Source of the DNA: Nitrospira sp.
GTDB taxonomy: Bacteria > Nitrospirota > Nitrospiria > Nitrospirales > Nitrospiraceae
DNA: 64,000 nt
Assembly: GCA_036984305.1 (NCBI GenBank)
Contig: BQWY01000001.1
Span: 2,997,501-3,061,500, forward strand
Reading direction: 5' to 3'
Shown: piece by piece, positions 9,001 to 18,856 of the stretch
Position numbering within the stretch: position 1 is the first letter of the stretch
How the letters are laid out: each line of letters starts with the position of its first letter
Program-made: the position numbers and the translations under genes
Notes under the pieces: model-generated
The model's input: only the letters and a program-made list of their open reading frames with translations
Told to the model about the DNA's origin: nothing
The model's database searches: none

Positions 9001-10563
9001 TTGCCGGAAATACTTGAAGAGCAGTTGCGGCCGATCGGACAACACCGCCAGCGGCGTATCCGTTCCCATCGACGACACCGCCTCCTCGCCGTTCACGACC
9101 ATCGGCGTGATCACCATCTTGAGCTCTTCGATGGTATAGCCGAACGTCTGCTGCCGCTGGCGGAGCGTCGGATGATCCGGCTGCGGGACGCTGATGGGAT
9201 CGGGCAGTTCGTCCAGCGACACCCGGTACTCGGTGACCCATTGGCGATAGGGTCTGCGCCCGACGATGTCGGCCTTGGCTTCCTCATCGGCGATGATCCG
9301 GCCCTGGACGGTATCGACCAAAAACATGCGGCCCGGCTGGAGCCGGCCCTTGAGACGAATGTCTTTCGCTTCGGCCGGCAGCACGCCCGCCTCGGACGAC
9401 AGCGTCACGACGTCGTCGTTGGTCACTTGATACCGGCAGGGACGCAGCCCGTTGCGATCCAGCGTGGCCCCGATCATCTTCCCGTCGGTGAAACACACGG
9501 CCGCCGGACCATCCCACGGCTCCATCATCGCCGCGTGATATTCGTAAAAACCGCGCCGATCCAAGCCCATGTGCGGATTGCCGACCCAAGGCTCCGGGAT
9601 CAGCATCATCATCGCATGCGGCAGCGAGCGGCCGCCCAACACGAGAAACTCCAGCGCATTGTCGAGGCAGGCCGAGTCGCTCTGCTTGTCATACACAATG
9701 GGGTAGAGCTTTTCGAGATCTTTGCCGAACGCCTCCGAGTGCAGCCGTCCCTGCCGAGCCCGCATCCAATTGACGTTCCCCTTGAGCGTGTTGATCTCCC
9801 CGTTGTGACATGTGTAGCGATAGGGATGCGCCAGCGGCCACGTAGGAAACGTGTTGGTGCTGAATCGTGAATGGACGAGCGCCAGCGAGCTGGTCACGCT
9901 GGGATCCACCAGATCCTGGTAGTACAACCCCATCTGTTCGGGCAGCAGCAGTCCCTTGTAGACGATGGTGCTGGCCGAGAGGCTGACCACGTAGAAATAG
10001 TCGCGTTGCGGAATAGCCGATTCCCGGACGGCGCGCTCCACCTGCTTGCGAATCACATAGAGCTTTCGCTCGAACTCCATCTCGTTCAACATGCCGCGGG
10101 CGATGAACACCTGTCGCATCGCGGGCTCGGTGCGACGGGCGAGCGGCCCGATGGCATCGCTTTTCACCGGAACGTCCCGCCAGCCAAGCAGTTTGGTTCC
10201 CTCGGCGGCGATGGTCCGGTCGACAAGGGTTTCACACTGTTTCCGAGATTCCTCCTGGGTCGGCATGAACAACATGCCGACACCGTATTCACCGGCCTCT
10301 GGAAGCTTGATGTGCACGTCGGTGCAGGCACGTTTGAAGAACTCGTGCGGCACCTGCAGGAGAATCCCGGCTCCGTCACCGGTGCAGGGGTCGCACCCTT
10401 GCGCGCCCCGGTGCGTCAGGTTTTCGAGAACCTGCAGCCCCTTCTGCACGATCTCGTGCGACTTCTGTCCTTTCATGTTGACGACGAATCCGATGCCGCA
10501 GCTGTCTTTTTCCTGTGCGGGATCGTAGAGCCCTTGCGCGGGTGGAAGACCGGGGATGTTCAT
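6031..10563 (-). CDS. gltB: Glutamate synthase large subunit
   Basis: At 1510 residues this has the normal length of the bacterial alpha subunit. It makes two glutamates from glutamine and 2-oxoglutarate. After a 21-residue propeptide, C22 in EKDSCGIGF is the N-terminal nucleophile of the glutaminase domain and should be exposed by self-processing. The central and FMN-binding domains follow, with [11 protein letters not shown] and the [12 protein letters not shown] loop. The 3Fe-4S cysteines lie in [15 protein letters not shown], and the C-terminal right-handed beta-helix carries the repeated GGxxx[13 protein letters not shown] pattern. It is co-directional with gltD, forming the ammonium-assimilation operon gltBD. 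Confidence 0.96.
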   Translation of the reverse strand: MNIPGLPPAQGLYDPAQEKDSCGIGFVVNMKGQKSHEIVQKGLQVLENLTHRGAQGCDPCTGDGAGILLQVPHEFFKRACTDVHIKLPEAGEYGVGMLFMPTQEESRKQCETLVDRTIAAEGTKLLGWRDVPVKSDAIGPLARRTEPAMRQVFIARGMLNEMEFERKLYVIRKQVERAVRESAIPQRDYFYVVSLSASTIVYKGLLLPEQMGLYYQDLVDPSVTSSLALVHSRFSTNTFPTWPLAHPYRYTCHNGEINTLKGNVNWMRARQGRLHSEAFGKDLEKLYPIVYDKQSDSACLDNALEFLVLGGRSLPHAMMMLIPEPWVGNPHMGLDRRGFYEYHAAMMEPWDGPAAVCFTDGKMIGATLDRNGLRPCRYQVTNDDVVTLSSEAGVLPAEAKDIRLKGRLQPGRMFLVDTVQGRIIADEEAKADIVGRRPYRQWVTEYRVSLDELPDPISVPQPDHPTLRQRQQTFGYTIEELKMVITPMVVNGEEAVSSMGTDTPLAVLSDRPQLLFKYFRQLFAQVTNPPIDPIREELVMSLVTSIGPKPNLMVEQPESCRRIRVKQPILTNADLQKIREIEDPNFTSKTLRMLFPVAEGPDGLGGAVEELCRQASQAIRDGYKFLILSDRGVNEEWAPIPSLLAISAVHHHLVREATRTEVGLVVETGEPRDVHHFACLIGYGAGTVNPYLVFETLVDLERDGYLPEGLDAPTAEAKFIKAVNKGLLKIFSKMGISTVQSYCGAQIFEAIGLNSDLINRYFTGTPSRVQGIGTREIGEEVLRRHRQAYQPVAMPQLEFGGEIHYRAQGEHHNWNPDTIYKLQHAARLNNAKSYEEFAALVNDESKRRSNLRGLLDFKFAETPVPLDEVEPAKEIVKRFNTGAMSFGSISAEAHETLAIAMNRLGGRSNTGEGGEDPERFTPLPNGDSKNSYIKQVASGRFGVTAHYLANARELQIKMAQGAKPGEGGQLPGHKVDDNIARLRFSTPGVQLISPPPHHDIYSIEDLAQLIFDLKNSNPDATVSVKLVSEVGVGTVAAGVSKAHADKVLISGDSGGTGASPLSSIKYAGIPWELGLAETHQTLVLNDLRGRIKVETDGQLKTGRDVVIAALLGAEEFGFSTAPLIVEGCIMMRKCHLNTCPVGIATQDPELRKKFTGSPDHVVNYFFFVAEEIRGLMAKLGVRTFNELIGRVDKLKIQKAVDHWKAKGLDLAPLLAKPDVPDEVPRYCVQKQDHGIATILDVKLIELCRPAIEKGENVTLDLPIRNVNRTTGTMLSSQVAKKYGAAGLPPDTITIRFKGSAGQSFGAFLSSGITLHLEGESNDYLGKGLSGGKIIVVPPKGCTYVPEDTILIGNTSLYGATSGECYFYGRAGERFAVRNSGARAVIEGTGDHGCEYMTGGVVVVLGTTGRNFAAGMSGGVAFVYNGDGKFESRCNLGMVELESVTLAEDKTLLKGMVQSYLTHTGSRRAKKLLDNWNAELPKFAKVMPVDYKRVLAARKAAAAKVVGTAKK

Positions 10564-10822
10564 GATCGTCGACCGTATCCTCTCAAAAAGGCAGGCGAAT
10601 TAACGATGACCGTCACGGAAGACACATCAACCTGACTCATGGCGGGCGGCGCACGGACACCAAGCACATGTGGCCCAGGATTGACTCGACAAATTACTGG
10701 ATGGCGAACAAAGCTGTCAAGGCGAGCAGATCGGCGGCGTGACTGAAATACTCGCTCGGTTCCACGTCAATCCGCCTCGCATCGCCTTGACTTGCCGGGG
10801 CCCCTGCCCTACTATCGCCGCC

Positions 10823-11827
10823 ATGTCTGAGCGTCCGTCGCTGTCGACGATCGAGACCATGGCCGACGTCTGGGAGGCCTATCGCCCCGAGCTCAAAGGG
10901 GTCGAAGAGCAGATCCAGAAGAACCTGACGTCGCCGGTGGTACTGGTCAATACGGTGGCAGGACATATCCTGAGCAGCGGGGGGAAACGCATTCGTCCCT
11001 TGTTGCTGATTCTGGCATCCCGCCTCTGCGGCTACCCCGGCACCGATCACTGGCTGCTGGGCTGTCTCGTTGAATACATCCATACCGCGACCTTGCTCCA
11101 TGACGACGTCGTCGATGACGCCGACCTTCGCCGCGGCCGTCATAGCGCCCGCAAGGTGTGGGGCAATCAAATCAGTATCCTGGTCGGTGATTATCTCTAC
11201 TCGAAGGCCATGCGGCAGATCGTGGATTTCCGAAGCCACGCGGTCAACGAGGTGCTCGCCGACGCCTGCTGGAAAATGGCCGAAGGAGAAGTGCTGCAGC
11301 TCTACTATAACGGCAACCCGGCCATGCCCCAGTCGGACTATTTGAAGATTGTCGAACATAAAACGGCAGGTCTGATCGCGGCAGCCTGCCGAATCGGCGC
11401 GATCGCGGCAGGGGCGACCGAAGCCCAGGAATTGGCCTTGTTCCGATTCGGGCAACACTTGGGCATCGCGTTTCAACTGGCCGACGATACACTCGACTAT
11501 GCCGCCAATGGAGATTGCCTCGGCAAGGCACTGGGGCAGGATCTTCGACAGGGCAAGGCGACGCTCCCCCTTCTGCACCTGCTGGAACAGTGCTCCGACG
11601 CGGACCGGCAGATGATCAAGGATCGGATGGAAACACGGTCGCTGACCACCCACGACCTGACTCGTATCCAGGACTTGATGCGCCAGTACGGATCGATCGC
11701 CTACGCGATGGAATGTGCACGGGATTTCATTCGAGCCGCCATTGCCGACCTCGCCCACTTCGAAGACTGCATCCACAAGCGCGCGCTCACGGTTGCCGCG
11801 GAATACATGGTGACGCGAGACCGCTGA
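10823..11827 (+). CDS. ispB: Polyprenyl diphosphate synthase (octaprenyl/heptaprenyl type)
   Basis: Taking ATG 10823 (MSERPS) gives 334 residues, the usual size of long-chain trans-prenyltransferases. The first aspartate-rich motif is LLHDDVVDDAD and the second is FQLADDTLDY; both bind Mg-diphosphate. GGKRIRP is the conserved isopentenyl-diphosphate contact. The product should be the side chain of the respiratory quinone; its length cannot be read directly. The open frame starts earlier at 10739, but that leader is not family-like, and no strong ribosome site marks either start (ATG 10859 is another option). It is divergent from gltB. Confidence 0.88.
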   Translation: MSERPSLSTIETMADVWEAYRPELKGVEEQIQKNLTSPVVLVNTVAGHILSSGGKRIRPLLLILASRLCGYPGTDHWLLGCLVEYIHTATLLHDDVVDDADLRRGRHSARKVWGNQISILVGDYLYSKAMRQIVDFRSHAVNEVLADACWKMAEGEVLQLYYNGNPAMPQSDYLKIVEHKTAGLIAAACRIGAIAAGATEAQELALFRFGQHLGIAFQLADDTLDYAANGDCLGKALGQDLRQGKATLPLLHLLEQCSDADRQMIKDRMETRSLTTHDLTRIQDLMRQYGSIAYAMECARDFIRAAIADLAHFEDCIHKRALTVAAEYMVTRDR

Positions 11828-12123
11828 CTCGTCGCATTCCACCTCTCGCTCGCCATTCCTGTCTGCACGCGCCACGCTCGACGTGAGGCACGGTCGAGAG
11901 CGGTCCGTAGTGAGAATCGAGGCTTCGTCCGATGGTCACAGTGGCTCTTGTATCTCCCAAATTGGCGGCGGCGTGGCAATGCCCGGAACTCACGCGTCGC
12001 TCACCGTCCGCTCCAGGGTCGTCCCAAACAACATACAATCACAACTCGCGTCCGGCCCGGAACGAAGGTCGAGCCGGCACGGGCGTGCTCTTTTTACCGT
12101 CCTGCTAGACGAGAAGGAGTCCC

Positions 12124-13452
12124 ATGGCTCAGGTGCTTCCGCTTCGTGGTGTCTTGTTCAATGCCGACGTCGTGGGGAACGTGCGAGATGTCGTGGCACC
12201 CCCCTACGACGTGATCGATGCCGAGGGACAAAAGGAGTTCTATGCCCGCCATAAGAACAACGTCATTCGGCTGGAGTTGGCCATGGACCAGCCCGGAGAC
12301 AACGAACGCAACAATCGGTACACCCGCGCTGCCCAAACGTTGCGCACGTGGATGGCCGACGGGGTCCTCTCGCGCGACGCCAAGCCCGCCTTCTATTTGT
12401 ACACCATTCGGTATCAGATGCCGGACGGAAGCGGCGGCACCGTGCACAAGACGTTGACCGGATTCATGGGCAATTTCCGTCTCGCCGAGCTCGACTCCGG
12501 CGAAATCTACCCGCACGAGAACACACGGGCCGCGGCCAAGACCGACCGCCTGCGTGTGCTGGAATCCTGCCGCGCGAATTTCAGCCCGATTTGGTCGCTG
12601 TATTCGGACCCGGACGGGGGCGTGGTGGCGACCTTGCAAAAGGCGGCAGCCGCTGCCGCGCCACGAATGAAGTTCCAGGACGACGCGGGATTCGAACAGA
12701 CGCTCTGGGCCATCGATGACCCGGCCACCGTGGAGGCCATCACGGATCTGATGCGCTTCAAGCCCCTGTTTATCGCCGACGGGCATCACCGGTACGAAAC
12801 GGCGCTCAATTATCAACGGCAGCGGCGTCAGACCGCGGAATCGAAACAGGGCGTTCACTCCTACGATCACGTGTTGATGCTGCTCACGAGCCTCGAGGAC
12901 CCGGGCTTGACCGTGCTCCCCACGCATCGCATCCTCACCACAAAGGTGCCGGACGCCGCCGGCCTGAAAGCGTTACTCGAGCCGGCCTTCGAGATCGTCC
13001 CGATGCCGATTCAGGGCATGGACCAGGAAACGGCGCGCCGGACGTTCTTCCGGAAGTTGCATGAGCGAGGCCGGACGCAGCCCTGTTTCGGCCTGGCGGC
13101 CCGTGGTCTCGACCAGTTCTGGCTGCTGGCCTTGCGACCAAGCCACCAGCTGCCGCCGACGGCATCCCCGCGCGACCGTCTCGACGTCTCGATCCTCCAG
13201 CAACAGATCATCGCCAAACTCTGTACGACGCAACAGGAGCTGGAAGCGATCGTCTACACCAAGGACGAGCACGAAGCACTGGACTGGGTCGCCAAAGGCA
13301 CGGGCGAAGCCGCGCTCCTCTGGAACGCCACCAAAGTCGACGAAGTGCAGGCGGTGGCTACGGCCGGCGAGCGGATGCCGCACAAGTCGACCTACTTTTT
13401 CCCGAAGCCGTTGACCGGCTTGGTCCTGCACGTGATGGAGGACACCCCGTGA
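12124..13452 (+). CDS. DUF1015 family protein
   Basis: The 442-residue protein belongs to DUF1015 (a conserved soluble family of unknown reaction). Typical features are the N-terminal VAPPYDVID, NVIRLEL, a central HPHENT-like segment (here IYPHENTRAAAKTDRL) and ADGHHRYETAL. The His/Asp/Arg-rich motifs suggest a nucleotide or sugar-phosphate enzyme, but no function is established. A strong AAGGAG precedes the ATG. Its stop codon overlaps the GTG start of the downstream sigma54 regulator by 4 bp (GTGA), so translation of the two is coupled. Confidence 0.88.
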   Translation: MAQVLPLRGVLFNADVVGNVRDVVAPPYDVIDAEGQKEFYARHKNNVIRLELAMDQPGDNERNNRYTRAAQTLRTWMADGVLSRDAKPAFYLYTIRYQMPDGSGGTVHKTLTGFMGNFRLAELDSGEIYPHENTRAAAKTDRLRVLESCRANFSPIWSLYSDPDGGVVATLQKAAAAAAPRMKFQDDAGFEQTLWAIDDPATVEAITDLMRFKPLFIADGHHRYETALNYQRQRRQTAESKQGVHSYDHVLMLLTSLEDPGLTVLPTHRILTTKVPDAAGLKALLEPAFEIVPMPIQGMDQETARRTFFRKLHERGRTQPCFGLAARGLDQFWLLALRPSHQLPPTASPRDRLDVSILQQQIIAKLCTTQQELEAIVYTKDEHEALDWVAKGTGEAALLWNATKVDEVQAVATAGERMPHKSTYFFPKPLTGLVLHVMEDTP

Positions 13453-14876
13453 GACCGAAAATCCTGGTCGTCGACGACGATCCCGACATCTCGATGATGT
13501 TGCAGGACCGTCTTGAGGCGCTCCAGTACAACGTCGTCATCGCTCGAGACGGTCGACGGGCACTGGAGCTCATCGAGCAAGAAGCGCCCAATTTGGTCTT
13601 GCTGGATGTGGAGTTGCCCCAACTGTCGGGCATCGACGTCCTGCACCGGCTCGGACAAGCGAAGACCGGCGGCACCGCCGAAAACGGTATCCGCCCCGGT
13701 GATCTCGAGCCTCCGGTCATCGTCATGACCGCGCACGGCACGATTTCCATCGCGGTGGACGCGATCAAACACGGGGCCTACGATTTTTTGACGAAGCCGC
13801 TGGACAAGGACCATCTGACGATCGTTATCCAGAAAGCACTGGAACGGGAATCCCTCCGCCGGCAGGTCGCCGTGCTGCAAGCCGACGTCGACAGTCGCTA
13901 CGCAAAGATCGTCGGCACGAGCTCGAAATTGCGATCGATCATCGACGGCGCCAAGCGCGCGGCCAATTCTGACGCCAGCATCCTGTTGCTGGGCGAAAGC
14001 GGCACGGGGAAGGAACTCTTCGCGCGTTCCATCCACCAATGGAGTCCGCGGCGGATGATGCCGATGGTCGTGATCAACTGCGTGGCGCTGACCGAAACCC
14101 TGCTGGAAAACGAGCTCTTCGGTCATGAACGGGGAGCATTTACCGGAGCGGATCGCCTGCATAAGGGCAAAATTGAAATGGCCGACGGCGGGACCGTCTT
14201 CCTCGATGAAATCGGCGACATGTCCTTGCCTCTGCAGGCCAAATTGCTCCGCGTGCTCCAGGATCGGGAGTTTCAGCGTGTCGGGGGAACCAAGAACATC
14301 TCGGTCAACATCCGCGTGGTGGCCGCAACGAACAAGGATCTTCGGCAGACCGTCAAGTCCGGACAGTTCCGAGAAGACCTCTATTTTCGTCTCAACGTCA
14401 TCAATTTTACGTTGCCGCCCCTGCGGGAGCGCCTGGACGACATTGCCCCGTTGTCCGAGTTTTTCCTGCGGCGCCACGGTCTGGAGTCCAAACGGCCCGG
14501 TGTCTCCCTCAGTCCCGCCGCGATGGAGGCGATGAGCCGCTACCAATGGCCTGGGAATATCCGGGAGCTGGACAACACGCTCGCTCGGGCAGTCGTGCTC
14601 AGTCCGACGGATCGCATCGAGCCCGATTCGTTGGGCCTGAGCAGTGTCGATCTGCAGGCCGCTCCTGCTCCCTCGACCACCGCGTCGGGCCGGGCACTCC
14701 CGTACCACGAGTCCATGGAGGAGCATAGCCGCACGCTGATCTTGAATGCGTTGAGGGCGGCGGGAGGGAATCAAACCAAGGCTGCGGAGCAGCTACACCT
14801 GCAGCGCACCTACCTGGCGCGGCTGATCCGGCAGAAAAATCTGGATACGGCCGTCACCGAGGACAGCCTCACCTGA
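13449..14876 (+). CDS. NtrC-family sigma54-dependent response regulator
   Basis: 475 residues with three domains. The receiver (1-130) has acidic DDDPD and phospho-acceptor D53 in LVLLDVELP. The AAA+ domain (about 155-385) has Walker A GESGTGKE (182-189), the sigma54-contact GAFTGA (229-234) and Walker B FLDEIGD. A Fis-type helix-turn-helix (about 435-465, [20 protein letters not shown]) completes the protein. Between receiver helix 3 and strand 4 there is an unusual insertion of about 16 residues ([17 protein letters not shown]). The start is GTG, overlapping the DUF1015 stop. No histidine kinase lies next to it, so the signal is unknown. Residues 391-430 form a Pro/Ser/Thr linker. Confidence 0.93.
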   Translation: MRPKILVVDDDPDISMMLQDRLEALQYNVVIARDGRRALELIEQEAPNLVLLDVELPQLSGIDVLHRLGQAKTGGTAENGIRPGDLEPPVIVMTAHGTISIAVDAIKHGAYDFLTKPLDKDHLTIVIQKALERESLRRQVAVLQADVDSRYAKIVGTSSKLRSIIDGAKRAANSDASILLLGESGTGKELFARSIHQWSPRRMMPMVVINCVALTETLLENELFGHERGAFTGADRLHKGKIEMADGGTVFLDEIGDMSLPLQAKLLRVLQDREFQRVGGTKNISVNIRVVAATNKDLRQTVKSGQFREDLYFRLNVINFTLPPLRERLDDIAPLSEFFLRRHGLESKRPGVSLSPAAMEAMSRYQWPGNIRELDNTLARAVVLSPTDRIEPDSLGLSSVDLQAAPAPSTTASGRALPYHESMEEHSRTLILNALRAAGGNQTKAAEQLHLQRTYLARLIRQKNLDTAVTEDSLT

Positions 14877-14886
14877 CCACGAACTC

Positions 14887-15675
14887 TTACGAAGCCACGC
14901 GTCGATCCTGTGGGATCGATGCGGGCTCACTGCCGGCCGGCTGTTGCCGGTCAGCCAGGCGAAGCCGCCCATCCAGCACGTCGCGCTCGGCCTGCGCGTA
15001 CCGTTCCGGCGTGCCCACATCCGACCAATAGCCCTGGGCATCATACCCCAGCAGCGTTTCCTCGTCGTGCAACGCCTGGACATAGGCGTCGATGATGTTC
15101 GACGGTTTTCCCGCCGGGGGCAGTCGCCGCAAAAGACGCGGATGCAGAATATGGACACCTGCGAACATGCGGGGCACGTGACCAGACGGATTGATGCGCC
15201 CGTTTCCGTTGATGCGCTGAATGCGGTGCGCCTCGTCGATTTCCACCAACCCCCACCGGCCGGCCTCGGGATCCTCCCGCAAGACCATCGTCGCCACCGG
15301 TTTCCGGGACAGGTGGAGATCCGCTAACTCTTCCAGGTCGATCTCGATCAGTGTATCGCCGTTCATGACGAGCATCGGCTGTCCGCTGAATTGGGATTCG
15401 ACCTGCTTGAGCGCGCCGCCTGTTCCCAAAACGACCGGCTCGCGAGAATACGTAATGCGGAGGCCGAAGCGGTGACCGTCGCCCAGCGCGTGCTCGATCA
15501 TGGGGCCCAAGTGATGGAGATTGATCACCACGTCGCGAAACTTATGGCGCCGGAGCAGCAGTAAGTTCCACAAAATGAGCGGTGTCCCACCCACCGGCAG
15601 CAGCGGCTTGGGCATGGTGTTGGTGAGCGGGCGCAGGCGCGTGCCTAACCCCGCTGCAAGGATCATGGCCTTCAT
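14887..15675 (-). CDS. murU: Sugar-1-phosphate nucleotidyltransferase, MurU-like
   Basis: The 262-residue protein has the nucleotidyltransferase signature LAAGLGTRLRPLT (6-18) with K23 in MPKPLLPV and a metal-binding VMNGDTLIEID. The best-fitting role is MurU, which converts N-acetylmuramic acid 1-phosphate to UDP-MurNAc, because the upstream gene in the same direction is an AmgK-type sugar kinase. The pair forms the fosfomycin-bypassing peptidoglycan recycling route known from Pseudomonas. A mannose- or glucose-1-phosphate specificity cannot be excluded from sequence alone. There is no clear ribosome site at ATG 15675. The C-terminal 20 residues are variable and its stop lies 11 bp from the convergent regulator gene. 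Confidence 0.8.
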   Translation of the reverse strand: MKAMILAAGLGTRLRPLTNTMPKPLLPVGGTPLILWNLLLLRRHKFRDVVINLHHLGPMIEHALGDGHRFGLRITYSREPVVLGTGGALKQVESQFSGQPMLVMNGDTLIEIDLEELADLHLSRKPVATMVLREDPEAGRWGLVEIDEAHRIQRINGNGRINPSGHVPRMFAGVHILHPRLLRRLPPAGKPSNIIDAYVQALHDEETLLGYDAQGYWSDVGTPERYAQAERDVLDGRLRLADRQQPAGSEPASIPQDRRVAS

Positions 15676-15684
15676 ATCTAAGTT

Positions 15685-15778
15685 CGAAGTGCTGAGTTCT
15701 GAGTGCTGGGTGAGAGCACGCGGTCCTTTATCAATGCTTCCGGCTCAGCACCCAGGATTGAGCACTCAGCACTGGTCA
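15685..15778. repeat. Palindromic pair of heptamer arrays
   Basis: The left arm (CTGAGTT CTGAGTG CTGGGTG, 15692-15712) faces an inverted right arm (CTCAGCA CCCAGGA TTGAGCA, then CTCAGCA, 15744-15771). A spacer of about 31 bp lies between them, so a large hairpin can form between amgK and murU. The units belong to the same family as at 5959, 23841 and 25316. Confidence 0.78.
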
Positions 15779-16876
15779 CTGCAGTTCCGGCACATACGGC
15801 GTGAGGTGCTGTCGCAGCGTCGCCAATTCGGGATATCTCGCGAGATTGCTCCGGACATATCCCAGGACGCGTGGAATGTCCGCGAGGAACTTCGGGTTGT
15901 GTTTCACCCGCTCGATATACACGAATCGACCGGCAGCTTTGAGATTGCGCTGCATGCTGGTCAGGTCGAAGACGCGCCGGTAAGCCGTCGGCTCCACCCG
16001 CAGGCCGTGCCGGGCCAATCCTTCCAGATAATGGGCAATCAACTCGTCGACCAGCGGCTCGTCCAATGCGATGTACGCATCACGCAGGAGTGACGCTAAG
16101 TCGTACGCGGCCGGTCCCATCAGCGCGTCCTGAAAATCGATGATGCCGATCCGGCTGCCATCGACCATCAGGTTGCGCGAATGATAATCACGATGTACGA
16201 AGACGTGAGGCTGAGCCGCCATCATCTCGGCAATTCGGCGAAATTCGTTCCGGATCGGCACCATGTCGTCCGCACACATCGGCCTCCCCTGCCTCGCCAC
16301 GATCCCGTATTCCAAAAAATGATCGAACTCCCACATCAGCAGCGGGACGTCGAATGTTCGGTGGAAGGCCACGCAATCGGTATTGGCCGGCGCGGTCGCC
16401 TTCGCTTGGATGAGCACCAAACTGTCGACGGCCTGCTTATACAGTGCGGCGATGCGTCCAGGATCCGCCTGAACGCAAGCTTCCAACAAGGTCACATCGC
16501 CAAAATCTTCCAGATACAGCAAGCCCGCTTCGCGGTCGTAGTAGTGGAGTTTCGGAACGGGCAGATGGAACGACGATAAGTGCGTCAGAATATTCGTAAA
16601 GGGCAGTTCATCCACCGTGACCGCCGCACCGCTCACGGCTTCTTCCGACTGTTTGAAAGCCTCAGGCTCCGCCAACTGCATCAGGACGAGCGACGGTATC
16701 GATCCGCCCTGCAGGTGGATCCGAAAATACCGGCGATTGGAGGCGTCCCCCGCCAGCGGAGCGAGTTCCGTCATCTGGCCGGCGGTACGAATGTGGTTCC
16801 GGATCGTCTCGGCTATCAGCGTGGGACTAGGCGGCGCAAGCGGCGCCGTCGGAACGGCAGGATTGGCGGTGGCCAT
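15776..16876 (-). CDS. amgK: AmgK-like N-acetylmuramate/N-acetylglucosamine anomeric kinase
   Basis: 366 residues with an aminoglycoside-phosphotransferase fold. GDASNRRYFR (43-52) is the nucleotide loop, HRDYHSRN (228-235, catalytic D230) the Brenner-like motif, and IDFQDA (246-251, metal ligand D247) follows. These match AmgK, which phosphorylates MurNAc at the anomeric position. Together with the MurU-like gene 100 bp downstream it recycles muropeptide sugars into UDP-MurNAc. A TATAAT lies 10 nt upstream of the ATG, which would give a nearly leaderless transcript. The N-terminal 18 residues are Ala/Pro-rich and poorly conserved. Confidence 0.85.
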   Translation of the reverse strand: MATANPAVPTAPLAPPSPTLIAETIRNHIRTAGQMTELAPLAGDASNRRYFRIHLQGGSIPSLVLMQLAEPEAFKQSEEAVSGAAVTVDELPFTNILTHLSSFHLPVPKLHYYDREAGLLYLEDFGDVTLLEACVQADPGRIAALYKQAVDSLVLIQAKATAPANTDCVAFHRTFDVPLLMWEFDHFLEYGIVARQGRPMCADDMVPIRNEFRRIAEMMAAQPHVFVHRDYHSRNLMVDGSRIGIIDFQDALMGPAAYDLASLLRDAYIALDEPLVDELIAHYLEGLARHGLRVEPTAYRRVFDLTSMQRNLKAAGRFVYIERVKHNPKFLADIPRVLGYVRSNLARYPELATLRQHLTPYVPELQ

Positions 16877-16886
16877 ATAGCAGCGG

Positions 16887-16892
16887 ATTATA
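16887..16892 (-). promoter_or_regulatory. Candidate -10 box of amgK
   Basis: The minus strand reads TATAAT, ending 10 nt before the amgK ATG (16876). No good -35 is visible at 16-18 bp. If used, the transcript would start about 4 nt before the start codon. Confidence 0.35.
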
Positions 16893-17034
16893 CACGAGCG
16901 GGGTCATTTGACGAATAGTTGTGCAAAACTTGCGAGTGACGAGGCGAGTTGCCCCCATACAGAAACGTCCGCGCCGGAGGATCCCCCAACACGGACGCGT
17001 GTCCTGCGTATCTCGAATCAGAACTTCAAAACTT

Positions 17035-18486
17035 CTACTGCTGCGGTGAACGCATCCACCGACGAGGCCGCGGCTGACCGGCCGGCGGCGTGCCCTGCGG
17101 ACGTCCTGCCGGATGGTGCCGATGAGGATCGTGCGACGCGACATGTGCCGGTCTCATCGACTCCCCGCCTCTGGTCGATTCGAGGCGATTGCCCTGGACC
17201 ATCGGTCTCGCCTCGGGCCGCTGCGGTCGCATACCGCCTCGCCGCGGATCGTGCGCTCGTCCCGAAGAACCTGGGCGTCCGTGACCATTCGATCCCGGCC
17301 GGAGAGGCCGCTGCGGTTCCGGACTGCCGGCCGCGCGTGGGACCGAATGCCCCAAGAGTCGTTCAATGGCCCGAAGCTGGGAATGATCTTCCCCGGTGAC
17401 GAAACTCGTCGCACGCCCCGTGGTTTTCATACGTCCGGTGCGGCCGATCCGATGCACGTAGTCTTCCGGCGTGTTGGGCAAATCGTAGTTCACCACGTGA
17501 CCGATATTGGCCACATCGATGCCGCGCGCCGCGATGTCCGTCGCCACCAACACGCGGAAACTGCCCCTGCGGAATCCTTCGAGCGCGGTTTTGCGCTGGG
17601 AAAGCCTGCGTCCGGCGTGCAACACGCCGACGCGATGCCCCCGCTGTTCCAGCACGCGGCCGACCTTATCGGCGCCATGCTTGGTTCGCGTGAACACGAG
17701 CACGCTTCCGGTGTTCTCCTGCACGAGCTTGAGGAGAAGCGACGTCTTCTCGTCTCGTGTGGTGTGATGGACTTCATGGGTGACGGTATGCGCCGCTTGG
17801 GCCGGCGGATCGACCATGATCCGCACGGGCTCGCGCAGTCCCGCCCTCGCCAAGTCGGCGAGGTCCGCCGGCATGGTCGCCGAGAACAGCATCGTTTGCC
17901 GCTCCGGATTGAGCGCATCCAAAATTTGGTTGAGCTGCGGCGCGAACCCCATGTCCAGCATGCGATCCGCTTCATCCAACACCACAATGGTGAAATGGGC
18001 CATATTGATCGTCCCGTTCCACATATGATCCAGCAACCGCCCCGGCGTCGCCACCACGACGGTCGGCTGCTGCTGGAGGCCGCGCACCTGGATCCGCATG
18101 TCTTCGCCACCAATGACCGTCGTCGCCGAGACCCGGCGCGATCGGCCCAGCAGGGCGACGGTTTTCTGAATCTGGAAGGCCAATTCCCGCGTCGGCGCGA
18201 GAATCAATCCGCGCGGAGGTCCAGCTGGTTGTCCGGCTAAACGCTCCACCATGGGAATCACGAACGCCGCCGTCTTGCCCGTTCCGGTTTGGGCGCAGCC
18301 GAGCACGTCTTTGCCCTGTAGTCCGGCCGGGATCGCTTGCGCTTGGATCGGCGTCGGTTCCGAGTATTTCGCGTGCGTGAGGTCGCGGAGCAATGCGTCC
18401 GAGAGCCTCAGGGAGCGAAATGTCAGAGAGGTAGGTTCAGCCTCGTCATGAGACTCGGCCTGTGAAACAGTCGTGGTATTCAACAC
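17035..18486 (-). CDS. rhlE: DEAD-box RNA helicase, RhlE type
   Basis: The protein (483 residues from GTG 18486) has the full DEAD-box set: Q motif (PTPIQAQAIP), Walker A AQTGTGKT, PTREL, TPGRLLDH, DEAD in VVLDEADRM, SAT in FSATMP, ARGIDV and HRIGRTGR. A basic, Pro/Gly/Arg-rich tail of about 100 residues follows the helicase core and is typical of RhlE. It should unwind RNA in ribosome assembly or decay. An AAGGAG ends 7 nt before GTG 18486 but only 1 nt before GTG 18492, so the shorter start is preferred. A leader of up to 250-300 nt precedes it. Confidence 0.92.
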   Translation of the reverse strand: MLNTTTVSQAESHDEAEPTSLTFRSLRLSDALLRDLTHAKYSEPTPIQAQAIPAGLQGKDVLGCAQTGTGKTAAFVIPMVERLAGQPAGPPRGLILAPTRELAFQIQKTVALLGRSRRVSATTVIGGEDMRIQVRGLQQQPTVVVATPGRLLDHMWNGTINMAHFTIVVLDEADRMLDMGFAPQLNQILDALNPERQTMLFSATMPADLADLARAGLREPVRIMVDPPAQAAHTVTHEVHHTTRDEKTSLLLKLVQENTGSVLVFTRTKHGADKVGRVLEQRGHRVGVLHAGRRLSQRKTALEGFRRGSFRVLVATDIAARGIDVANIGHVVNYDLPNTPEDYVHRIGRTGRMKTTGRATSFVTGEDHSQLRAIERLLGHSVPRAAGSPEPQRPLRPGSNGHGRPGSSGRAHDPRRGGMRPQRPEARPMVQGNRLESTRGGESMRPAHVASHDPHRHHPAGRPQGTPPAGQPRPRRWMRSPQQ

Positions 18487-18493
18487 AAACACA

Positions 18494-18499
18494 CTCCTT
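18494..18499 (-). promoter_or_regulatory. Ribosome binding site deciding the rhlE start
   Basis: Minus-strand AAGGAG, 7 nt from GTG 18486 and 1 nt from GTG 18492; the spacing favours 18486. Confidence 0.6.
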
Positions 18500-18856
18500 G
18501 GTGAGTAGACTGCAGAACGCTTACATCGGCTGATCGGGAGCCCGCCGCGAGCGGCAAGACGAGACCTACGCGTTCAGGTAGGTGACGTCTCGACGCGCAG
18601 CAACGAACTGCGAGTAGACGGGTTTCAGCACCCTGCTGGCATCGCATTGATGACGAGGTCAGAGAATCGAAGGAGGCAGAATCAGGGGAAATCCGCTCCG
18701 AGGAGGATCTGAACGCGCTGCGATGACGAGGCCCGGATATATATTTAGTTGCACGGTCGCCGGGCCGTCTCGACAGTGACAGACGCACTGTACCAGTCCA
18801 CCTGCCTTACTGTCAAACAAACACACTATTAAGTAAGTGCGGGCCTACGACCGCGG
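18500..18856. other. Long leader/intergenic region upstream of rhlE
   Basis: About 360 bp without a supported gene. Near 18735-18755 the minus strand has an AT-rich AACTAAATATATAT tract that could be a -10 region. That would give an untranslated leader of about 240 nt before the helicase, the arrangement seen for cold-inducible helicase genes. No conserved RNA structure was identified. Confidence 0.35.

Noticed and set aside
7882-9870. 662-codon open frame opposite gltB
   Set aside because: It is the antisense shadow of a long GC-rich gene; its Arg/His/Pro-rich product resembles nothing.
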